Of a stretch of DNA of 5,035 nucleotides, positions 1 to 5,035 are shown in pieces. Positions within the stretch are counted from its first letter, which is position 1; the number at the start of each line of letters is the position of its first letter. The DNA comes from Draconibacterium sp. (lineage in GTDB: Bacteria > Bacteroidota > Bacteroidia > Bacteroidales > Prolixibacteraceae): the NCBI GenBank assembly GCA_015493625.1, contig WGCT01000030.1:1-5035 (forward strand), read 5' to 3'. The position numbers and the translations under genes were made by a program. The notes below the pieces were generated by a model, which saw nothing but the letters and a program-made list of their open reading frames with translations, was not told the origin of the DNA and did not search any database.

Positions 1-27
1 CGATGCTAATTCAAGAGTCCAATACAT
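1..27 (-). CDS. N-terminal fragment of a small DUF2795-like protein (runs off the left edge)
   Basis: Reading leftward from an ATG at 27-25, the nine visible codons give MYWTLELAS before the window ends. This matches, from memory, the opening of a short acidic protein of about 70-75 residues, widespread in Bacteroidota and annotated as DUF2795, whose function is unknown to me. The leader upstream is A-rich (ATATTAAAAGA) with no Shine-Dalgarno, as is normal in this phylum. The gene lies on the same strand as the adenosyltransferase, about 140 bp downstream of its stop, so it could be a distal operon member or have its own promoter (see 71-100). Nine residues are thin evidence: the reading frame is certain, the family assignment is recognition only. 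Confidence 0.55.
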
Positions 28-70
28 TCTTTTAATATTTACACGGTTAAACTCACTTTTTTCAATGCCG

Positions 71-100
71 CGAATATAGTAAAAAAATGAAATTAACAAA
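71..100 (-). promoter_or_regulatory. Possible Bacteroidota promoter for the small gene at the left edge
   Basis: On the minus strand a TTTG (100-97) is followed after 18 nt by TATATTCG (78-71). This resembles the Bacteroidota primary-sigma layout TTTG-N19-TAnnTTTG, with one mismatch in the -7 box. Transcription would start near 66 and leave a leader of about 40 nt before the ATG at 27. The region is very AT-rich, so a chance match is quite possible. Confidence 0.3.
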
Positions 101-169
101 CAAAAATTTTGATGTGTTTTCGGATTATAAAAATATCAGAAAATTTTTGGTAAAATGGCCGAATTAATT

Positions 170-724
170 TTACTGCTCTTTTACCCAAATTGTCTCTTTC
201 AGGTTTTTGTCAGCAGCAATTTTGCGGGCTAAAATAAACAGGAAGTCAGACAAGCGGTTGATGTATTTTTGTATTTCCGGTTGCACGTTACCGATGTCGG
301 CAAGTTCAACTATTTTTCGTTCGGCTCTGCGGCAAATTGTACGTGCAATGTGGCACTGAGCAACAGAAATCTCTCCTCCTGGCAGTACAAATCCGGTTAG
401 TTTAGGTAGCTCTTTTTCGTAAATGTCGATGGTATTTTCGAGTTGCTTAATGCTGCTGTCGGTAATTTTTAAATCGGAAGTAAACGCATCGCCTTTTTCA
501 TCTGAAGCCAATCTTGAACCAATATTAAAAAGTTTGTTTTGAACTTGAATTAACTGATTGTTAATTTCTTCGGAAATAGCGAGCGACCGCAAAAACCCGA
601 TTGATGCATTTAGTTCATCAATTGTTCCGTATGCTTCCAGTCGCAGGTCGTATTTTTTAACACGGTTACCGCCCACCAGTCCGGTTGTTCCATTGTCGCC
701 GGTTTTTGTATATACTTTTGCCAT
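170..724 (-). CDS. Cob(I)alamin adenosyltransferase, PduO/MMAB type
   Basis: This 184-residue cytoplasmic enzyme transfers the adenosyl group of ATP to cob(I)alamin (or a corrinoid precursor), making coenzyme B12 for enzymes such as methylmalonyl-CoA mutase. Family signatures are present in order: the N-terminal ATP-binding stretch KVYTKTGDNGTTGLVGG (3-19), EAYGTIDELNA (30-40), FVLPGG (112-117), the helix with C-H-IAR and RRAER (124-136), and RLSDFLF (157-163). The Arg-rich RRAER helix and the last motif form the active-site cleft in known trimeric members. Length is normal for a bacterial PduO-type domain, with no fused extra domain. The ATG lies 4 nt after the stop of the ABC ATPase gene, so the two are probably co-transcribed and translationally coupled. 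No cobalamin riboswitch is visible, and no other B12 gene lies in the window, which fits a salvage enzyme. The symbol could be pduO, cobO-like or mmaB by convention, so I leave it blank. Confidence 0.95.
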   Translation of the reverse strand: MAKVYTKTGDNGTTGLVGGNRVKKYDLRLEAYGTIDELNASIGFLRSLAISEEINNQLIQVQNKLFNIGSRLASDEKGDAFTSDLKITDSSIKQLENTIDIYEKELPKLTGFVLPGGEISVAQCHIARTICRRAERKIVELADIGNVQPEIQKYINRLSDFLFILARKIAADKNLKETIWVKEQ

Positions 725-728
725 AAAT

Positions 729-1436
729 TTAATAAACTGGGTTTTCGTTAATTATATCCGATTCAACTTCGCCGTCTTTTAGCCTGATAATGCGGTGTGC
801 ATGCTCTGCAATATCCTCTTCGTGAGTAACCATCACCAGTGTATTTCCTCTTTTATGAATGTCGGCAAAAAGTCTCATTATCTCTTCCGAAATTTTCGAG
901 TCGAGGTTTCCGGTGGGTTCGTCGGCCAGTAACAGTGCGGGATTATTTACCAAGGCGCGAGCTATGGCAACCCGCTGCCGTTGTCCTCCCGAAAGCTCAT
1001 TGGGGCGGTGTGTCATCCTGTCCTCCAACCCAACATCTACTAGTGTCTCTTCGGCCATTTGTAGTCGTTTCGATTTCCTGATGCCTGCATAAACGAGAGG
1101 AAGCATTACATTTTCTAAAGCGGTATTTCGTGGTAATAAATTAAACACCTGAAAGATAAAACCAATCTCCGAGTTTCTTATTTCAGCCAGTTTATCGTCA
1201 GTCATCCTGCTTACGTCTTTTCCGTTCAAAACATATTTTCCGCTTGTTGGTGTGTCTAAACAACCTATAATGTTCATTAATGTCGACTTCCCCGAACCCG
1301 AAGCTCCCATTATGGCTACATATTCACCTTTGTAAATATCGATAGAAACCGAACGTAGCGCGCGAACCACTTGTGTGCCAACCTGATAGTTTTTTACGAT
1401 TGATTCTAAATGGATAATTTTCTCTTTTTTGCTCAT
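729..1436 (-). CDS. ABC transporter ATP-binding protein, MacB/LolD/FtsE-like
   Basis: This 235-residue protein is a complete ABC nucleotide-binding domain. It has Walker [10 protein letters not shown] (44-52), Q-loop Gln96 in [11 protein letters not shown], signature LSGGQ (148-152), Walker B LLLADE (168-173), D-loop GNLD (176-179) and the switch His205 in MVTHE. The [13 protein letters not shown] segment and overall length are typical of the MacB/LolD/FtsE (type VII, mechanotransmission) subfamily. Such ATPases power lipoprotein release, macrolide or peptide export, or cell-division signalling from the cytoplasmic face, with an FtsX/MacB-like permease. No permease gene is adjacent: recG is divergent upstream and the cobalamin adenosyltransferase follows directly. 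The substrate therefore cannot be stated, and the partner must be encoded elsewhere. [13 protein letters not shown] is a natural N-terminus for the family, so the ATG at 1436 is accepted. All catalytic residues are intact. Confidence 0.93.
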   Translation of the reverse strand: MSKKEKIIHLESIVKNYQVGTQVVRALRSVSIDIYKGEYVAIMGASGSGKSTLMNIIGCLDTPTSGKYVLNGKDVSRMTDDKLAEIRNSEIGFIFQVFNLLPRNTALENVMLPLVYAGIRKSKRLQMAEETLVDVGLEDRMTHRPNELSGGQRQRVAIARALVNNPALLLADEPTGNLDSKISEEIMRLFADIHKRGNTLVMVTHEEDIAEHAHRIIRLKDGEVESDIINENPVY

Positions 1437-1626
1437 GTGTTTAATTTTTGAATCAGTAGAATGATTGCCGGTTAAATTACAAATTGCGATGAATAAATAT
1501 AACGCATAAAAATTGGTTTTCGTATTTTTTATGAATACAGAAAATCTTTTACCCGCTGAAACAAAAATTATGCCCGTTTAACTTAATTTTTTATTTTTTG
1601 TGCTTTTTTCGAAGAAAAGGTTTAAG
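1437..1626. other. Divergent intergenic region between the ABC ATPase gene and recG
   Basis: This AT-rich stretch must hold the promoter of the minus-strand ATPase/adenosyltransferase unit and the upstream promoter elements of recG. On the minus strand, TATATTTA (1501-1494) is one base from the TAnnTTTG -7 consensus and would give a leader of about 60 nt, but I see no convincing -33 TTTG for it. No RNA gene, riboswitch, repeat or additional coding sequence is evident. Confidence 0.4.
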
Positions 1627-1634
1627 TATATTTG
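1627..1634 (+). promoter_or_regulatory. Candidate -7 box (TATATTTG) of recG
   Basis: TATATTTG matches the Bacteroidota -7 consensus TAnnTTTG exactly. It ends only 4 nt before the ATG at 1639, so transcription would begin at or within a base or two of the start codon, implying a leaderless mRNA. The -33 element is poor: the nearest good TTTG (1597-1600) is 26 nt upstream instead of about 19, with only a T-run at the expected place. It is a candidate, not a firm promoter. Confidence 0.4.
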
Positions 1635-1638
1635 TTTT

Positions 1639-3741
1639 ATGGCAGCATTCCTCGATCAGGAGATAAAATATTTACCGGGAGTGGGACCGAAAAGGGCAGA
1701 ACTTTTGTATAAAGAGTTAAAACTGAAAACTTTTCGCGATTTAATTTATTACTTCCCCTATAAATATATCGACCGTACAAAATTCTACTTTATTTCCGAA
1801 ATTCATGCACAAATGCCCTACATTCAGGTAAAAGGGAAAATTCGCTCTTTTGAAAGTGTTGGTGCAGGAAGAAAGGAGCGGCTAACAGCATATTTCTACG
1901 ACAATACCGGAAGTATTGAATTAATTTGGTTTCGAGGTATTAAATGGCAAAAAGAAAATTTGAAACTGAATAAAGAGTATGTTGTTTTTGGAAAACCTTC
2001 GCAGTTTGGAAAACGATTAAATCTCGTTCATCCCGAAATGGAAACACTAGAAGAACAGCAACTAAAACCTGCCGGACTTTTTCAGGGGTACTACCATACC
2101 ACCGAAAATATGAAAAAGAGTTTTCTGAATTCGAGAACAATAAACAAAATTCAACTTACTCTTATTCAGCTTGCTAAAGGGAAAATTGGGGAGACTCTCC
2201 CTGCCCGGCTTGTGGCGAGACTGAAACTTTATTCACTCGAAAAATCGTTAATTACCATTCATAAACCAGAAAATACAATCGAGTTGAAAAATGCCACATT
2301 TAGACTGAAATTTGAAGAGTTGTTTTTTATTCAACTGAAAATACTTGCCTTAAAACATAAACGCGAAAAGAAGTTTAAAGGGTTCTATTTCAAAAAAGTG
2401 GGATATAATTTTAATAAATTTTATACCGATTTTTTACCTTTCGAACTTACCGGAGCACAAAAAAAAGTAATTAAAGAGATTAGGGTTGATGTTAACCGGG
2501 GTACACAAATGAACCGACTTTTGCAAGGCGATGTGGGAAGTGGAAAAACATTGGTAGCACTTATGATTATGCTGCTTGCAATAGATAATGGATTTCAGAG
2601 TTGTTTAATGGCTCCTACCGAAATTCTTGCACAACAACACTTTCAGTCGCTCTCTAAATTTTTAGAGGGAATGAATATTCGAATTGAACTGTTAACCGGT
2701 TCGACAAAAGCAAAAGTGCGAAAAGGATTACATACCGCTTTGAAGTCGGGAGAAATTCAAGTGTTAATTGGTACCCATGCATTAATTGAAGATGTGGTTG
2801 TTTTTAAAAACCTCGGGCTGGTGGTTATCGACGAGCAGCACCGGTTTGGTGTGGCACAGCGGGCAAAACTCTGGAAGAAAAACGAACTCATTCCACCACA
2901 TGTTTTGGTAATGACAGCGACACCCATTCCGCGAACGCTGGCAATGACCGTTTATGGCGACCTCGATGTGTCGGTAATCGACGAGTTGCCTCCCGGCAGA
3001 AAACCAATTCAAACCATGCATTTTTTTGAAAATAAACGTGGGCAGTTAAATAATTTTTTAGGACAGCAACTCGCAAAAGGGGCACAAATATATATTGTTT
3101 TTCCACTTATTTCAGAATCGGAAAAAATGGATTTAAAAAATCTGGAAGAGGGATACCGTCATATTACTGAGGTTTTTCCTGATAGTAAAGTGGGTATGGT
3201 ACACGGCAAAATGAAACCGGCGATTAAGGAGAGTGCTATGCAAGCTTTTAAACGTGGCGAAACACAAATAATGGTGGCAACAACCGTTATTGAAGTTGGA
3301 GTTGATGTGCCGAATGCTACAATTATGGTTATTGAAAGTGCCGAACGGTTTGGCCTTTCGCAGCTGCACCAATTGCGTGGCAGAGTGGGGCGGGGGGCAA
3401 ATCAATCGTATTGCATCTTAATGTCGTCGTATAAAATTGGCAGCGAAAGTAAATTGCGGCTCGAAACAATGGTGCGTACAAACGACGGGTTCGAAATTGC
3501 CGAAGTTGATATGAAATTACGAGGTCCCGGAGAGATTGATGGTACTCAACAGAGTGGAATCGGGTTCGACCTGAAAATAGCTAACCTCGGGAAAGATGGC
3601 GAGATTTTGCAACTGGCACGAAATGTTGCCATCGATATTCTTGACGATGACCCGGTTTTGCAAAAGGAGGAAAACAGGCTTTTGTTAAGTTATTTAATGA
3701 GCTCGAAAGAGACTAAATTCAGCTGGAGCTCGATAAGTTAA
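1639..3741 (+). CDS. recG: ATP-dependent DNA helicase RecG
   Basis: RecG is a superfamily-2 double-strand DNA translocase that remodels stalled replication forks and branch-migrates Holliday junctions. From the ATG at 1639 it has 700 residues, the usual Bacteroidota length. Visible in order are a helix-hairpin-helix-like LPGVGPKRAELL (12-23), the OB-fold wedge domain that grips the fork (about 61-140), LTGAQ (270-274), Walker A GDVGSGKT (297-304), motif Ia APTEILAQQH, GTHALIE, the DEQH box (398-401), TATPIPRT (426-433), motif V TTVIEVGVDVP, and motif VI QLRGRVGRG (578-586). The C-terminal GTQQSGIGFDLKIA region (from about 635) matches the segment carrying the TRG translocation motif. No key residue is missing and no frameshift is seen. 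An in-frame GTG at 1600 would add 13 residues (MLFSKKRFKYICF). I prefer 1639 because homologues begin just before the IKYLPGVGP motif and the extension would overlap the -7 box. The gene stands alone and ends directly on a terminator hairpin. Confidence 0.97.
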   Translation: MAAFLDQEIKYLPGVGPKRAELLYKELKLKTFRDLIYYFPYKYIDRTKFYFISEIHAQMPYIQVKGKIRSFESVGAGRKERLTAYFYDNTGSIELIWFRGIKWQKENLKLNKEYVVFGKPSQFGKRLNLVHPEMETLEEQQLKPAGLFQGYYHTTENMKKSFLNSRTINKIQLTLIQLAKGKIGETLPARLVARLKLYSLEKSLITIHKPENTIELKNATFRLKFEELFFIQLKILALKHKREKKFKGFYFKKVGYNFNKFYTDFLPFELTGAQKKVIKEIRVDVNRGTQMNRLLQGDVGSGKTLVALMIMLLAIDNGFQSCLMAPTEILAQQHFQSLSKFLEGMNIRIELLTGSTKAKVRKGLHTALKSGEIQVLIGTHALIEDVVVFKNLGLVVIDEQHRFGVAQRAKLWKKNELIPPHVLVMTATPIPRTLAMTVYGDLDVSVIDELPPGRKPIQTMHFFENKRGQLNNFLGQQLAKGAQIYIVFPLISESEKMDLKNLEEGYRHITEVFPDSKVGMVHGKMKPAIKESAMQAFKRGETQIMVATTVIEVGVDVPNATIMVIESAERFGLSQLHQLRGRVGRGANQSYCILMSSYKIGSESKLRLETMVRTNDGFEIAEVDMKLRGPGEIDGTQQSGIGFDLKIANLGKDGEILQLARNVAIDILDDDPVLQKEENRLLLSYLMSSKETKFSWSSIS

Positions 3742-3772
3742 AAAAAGGCTGCCTGTTAACGACAACCTTTTT
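3742..3772. terminator. Bidirectional terminator hairpin between recG and the convergent barrel gene
   Basis: AAAAAGGCTG (3742-3751) and CAACCTTTTT (3763-3772) form a 10-bp stem around an 11-nt loop, starting one base after the recG stop codon. In the recG transcript one pair is a C·A mismatch. In the opposite transcript the same position is a U·G wobble, so the stem is fully paired there. Both orientations end in a U-run, so the element can serve both converging genes (recG stop at 3741, barrel gene stop at 3793). Confidence 0.75.
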
Positions 3773-3792
3773 AATTCCGAATTGATTTTTAA

Positions 3793-4344
3793 TTAGAACC
3801 CAAACATAAATTTAGCTCCCAATCTAAGATATCCTCCATCGCTGATTGTATATCGTATTTCAGGATCAATGGCCATTCCATTGCCAACCGGTACACTTAA
3901 TCCAATTCCCAAATTCAGCCCAACATTCGAGCCCGAAACCGAAGAGCTGTAAATGGATGCTCCCGGATCGAAAATTGATGCCGATTTTGTATGATTTAAT
4001 GTGTATTCGGTTAAATCGACATCGAATTTATATTTAAAGAATGTGATGTTTAAACCGCCAATTCCATACAATTTTCCTACGTTGTCGATTTCTGTTATTA
4101 TATAGTTTGCATCAAAATCTAGAGCCATCCATGTAATTCCGTCTTTTTTTAGAAAATAGGTAAATGCAGGATCGGCACTCCACGACTCATTAAATTGGTA
4201 CTTCCCATTAATAGAAAAACCAACGGTATTAATATTGGTTCCATACCACAATCCACCACCTGCGCTAATCTGTGCTTTCGACTCGGTGGTTGAAAAAGTA
4301 AGAATAATTGCAAGAATAGTAATTGATTTAAACAAATTTTTCAT
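3793..4344 (-). CDS. Small outer-membrane beta-barrel protein (complete paralogue)
   Basis: This 183-residue exported protein has a classical signal peptide: Lys at positions 2 and 6, a hydrophobic core ITILAIILTF, and a likely signal peptidase I site after SKA (residue 24), leaving Gln25 as the mature N-terminus. The mature chain of about 159 residues alternates polar and hydrophobic residues in strand-length blocks separated by Gly/Asn/Asp turns. It ends in RLGAKFMFGF with a terminal Phe, as expected for BAM-assembled barrels. It looks like a small barrel of the OMP_b-brl class (probably about eight strands); its ligand or role is not evident. It shares roughly two-thirds identity by hand count with the partial gene at 4537-5021, but has a 29-residue loop (residues 112-140, nt 3925-4011) where the paralogue has 14. 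It converges on recG and shares its terminator. It is probably its own transcription unit, since a terminator lies between the paralogues. Confidence 0.85.
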   Translation of the reverse strand: MKNLFKSITILAIILTFSTTESKAQISAGGGLWYGTNINTVGFSINGKYQFNESWSADPAFTYFLKKDGITWMALDFDANYIITEIDNVGKLYGIGGLNITFFKYKFDVDLTEYTLNHTKSASIFDPGASIYSSSVSGSNVGLNLGIGLSVPVGNGMAIDPEIRYTISDGGYLRLGAKFMFGF

Positions 4345-4485
4345 GATGTTTCTAAATTTAACTTAGCACAATATAGTTGTTTTTTGCGATGAATTTAACA
4401 CTTGCTCAAAATAGTTATTAACCGATTTGTGTTAAGTTTCAGTAGATTGTAAATTGTTTTTAAGTGATTTTTTTATGCTTAAATG
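4345..4485. other. Upstream region of the complete barrel gene
   Basis: This AT-rich non-coding spacer should carry the promoter of the barrel gene at 3793-4344. On the minus strand, TATATTGT (4375-4368) vaguely resembles a -7 box but differs from TAnnTTTG at both final positions, and no good -33 element sits upstream. A 7-bp inverted repeat, TTAACAC (4395-4401) and GTGTTAA (4429-4435), is present but could be chance. No small gene or RNA is evident. Confidence 0.4.
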
Positions 4486-4516
4486 AAAAAAGGGTGCCAA
4501 TTATTGGCTCCCTTTT
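4486..4516 (-). terminator. Rho-independent terminator of the second barrel gene
   Basis: The stem pairs AAAAGGG (4488-4494) with CCCTTTT (4510-4516), and GCCAA (4496-4500) with TTGGC (4504-4508). One T·T mismatch on the plus strand (A·A in the minus-strand transcript) separates the two blocks, and the loop is TTA. On the minus strand the stem is followed by six U residues (complement of 4486-4491), directly downstream of the stop at 4537. The element separates the two barrel genes into distinct units. Confidence 0.85.
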
Positions 4517-4536
4517 ATATTGCGAATTAATTTATT

Positions 4537-5021
4537 TTAAAATCCAAACATAAATTTTGCTCCTATACGAAAGTAGGTTCCGCTGTTTATTGTAATTTTC
4601 ATTTCAGGAGCAATATGCATATTGTCGCTAAGTGGGACATTTAATCCTACACCAAGGTTTAACCCAACGGTTGTAGTTGTTCCTGAAGCACTATAGTTTC
4701 CAAGAGCTCCAAAATTAGCATCAATTTTGTAATGAGAGAAATTCATTCCTAAACCGCCAATTCCATAAAGTCCGCCAACACCGTCGAATTCGGTAATCAT
4801 GTAGTTGGCGTTTAAATCGAGAACCATCCATGTAAACCCATCTTTTGGTAAAAAGTAAGTAAATGCTGGAGCGGCAGCCCAACTCTCATTAAACTCGTAT
4901 TTGCCATCGATACTGATACCAATGTTGTTAATTCCGGTACCATACCATAAACCGCCACCTGCGCTCATTTGAGCTTTCGATTCGGTGGTTGAAAAAGCAA
5001 AAACAACAGCAAGAACAATAA
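4537..5021 (-). CDS. Small outer-membrane beta-barrel protein, 5' end missing at contig edge
   Basis: This is the tandem paralogue of the gene at 3793-4344. The frame reads upstream of the Met at 4968 through KAQ and a signal peptide core (IVLAVVFAFSTTES, complete codons from 5019), which aligns with the partner's signal sequence. The true start therefore lies beyond the window, about eight codons further by alignment, and the Met at 4968 aligns with Ile26 of the partner and is internal. The mature part keeps SAGGGLWYG, FNESW, PAFTYFL, LYGIGGL, VGLNLG and the C-terminal GAKFMFGF with terminal Phe. About 59 of the first 86 mature positions and 27 of the last 43 are identical by hand count. The intervening loop is 14 residues (nt 4669-4710), rich in Ser/Thr/Gly, against 29 in the partner. 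It is probably an outer-membrane barrel of unknown role. An apparent in-frame stop at 5031-5029 lies within adapter sequence and is not biological. Confidence 0.85.
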
Positions 5022-5035
5022 CTGTCTCTTATACA
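5022..5035 (+). other. Nextera/Tn5 mosaic-end adapter remnant
   Basis: The final 14 bases, CTGTCTCTTATACA, are identical to the start of the 19-base Tn5 mosaic end CTGTCTCTTATACACATCT carried by tagmentation library adapters. The match runs to the very last base of the window and breaks the reading frame of a gene whose paralogue shows what should be there. It is best treated as untrimmed adapter at a contig end, not as genomic DNA or a transposon insertion. Confidence 0.93.

Noticed and set aside
101..149. Inverted repeat CAAAAATTTT / AAAATTTTTG downstream of the adenosyltransferase gene
   Set aside because: It is almost pure A/T with a 29-nt loop and no GC clamp; it is too weak to call a terminator and likely reflects base composition.
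839..1092. Plus-strand open frames of about 80 codons inside the ABC ATPase gene
   Set aside because: They lie antisense to a fully conserved ABC domain, have no recognisable motifs, and are shadow frames. The same holds for the open frames antisense to recG and to the barrel and adenosyltransferase genes.
1600..1638. GTG start adding 13 residues to RecG
   Set aside because: The extension is unlike RecG N-termini, overlaps the TATATTTG box, and ATG at 1639 gives the usual length and starting motif.
4395..4435. 7-bp inverted repeat TTAACAC / GTGTTAA with a 27-nt spacer, as an operator
   Set aside because: It is short and AT-rich, and has no second copy elsewhere in the window, in particular none near the start of any other gene.
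5022..5035. Real Tn5-like transposon end inserted in the barrel gene
   Set aside because: The match stops with the window and no transposase is visible; adapter carry-over at a contig end explains it more simply.
1..5035. A new defence, mobile or CRISPR-like system
   Set aside because: No repeat arrays, integrase, toxin-antitoxin pair, retron-like RNA or effector domains are seen. Five of the six genes (one in part only) can be placed in a known family or class from sequence; the left-edge fragment is too short to judge.

Overview
The window reads as the end of a draft-assembly contig from a member of the Bacteroidota. The evidence is AT-rich DNA, A/T-rich leaders with no clear Shine-Dalgarno, a TAnnTTTG-type -7 box before recG, Bacteroidota-like protein sequences (RecG, and a DUF2795-like N-terminus beginning MYWTLELAS), and C-terminal-Phe outer-membrane barrels. 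I cannot place it below phylum with confidence; a Bacteroidales/Marinilabiliales-type marine or sediment bacterium is a guess.

Layout. Bases 1-27 hold the first nine codons of a small minus-strand gene that runs off the left edge. Bases 170-1436 hold a tight two-gene minus-strand unit: an ABC ATPase of the MacB/LolD/FtsE type, then a PduO-type cob(I)alamin adenosyltransferase 4 nt downstream. A divergent region of about 200 bp separates this unit from recG (1639-3741, +), which encodes a complete replication-fork helicase. A compact terminator hairpin lies between recG and the convergent gene after it. Then come two minus-strand paralogues for small outer-membrane beta-barrel proteins: a complete one (3793-4344) and a second (from 4537) cut by the right edge. 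A strong hairpin terminator separates the two.

The last 14 bases (5022-5035, CTGTCTCTTATACA) match the Tn5 mosaic end used in Nextera/tagmentation libraries. They are almost certainly adapter, not genome. They place an artificial in-frame stop just upstream of the second barrel gene, and so make an internal Met look like its start.

Functionally this is mostly housekeeping: DNA repair (RecG), cofactor B12 activation, an ATPase with no visible permease partner, and a tandem pair of surface barrels. I find no convincing new multi-gene system. The points worth a second look are the adapter artefact, the barrel pair that differs mainly in one presumed surface loop, and a possible leaderless promoter at recG.
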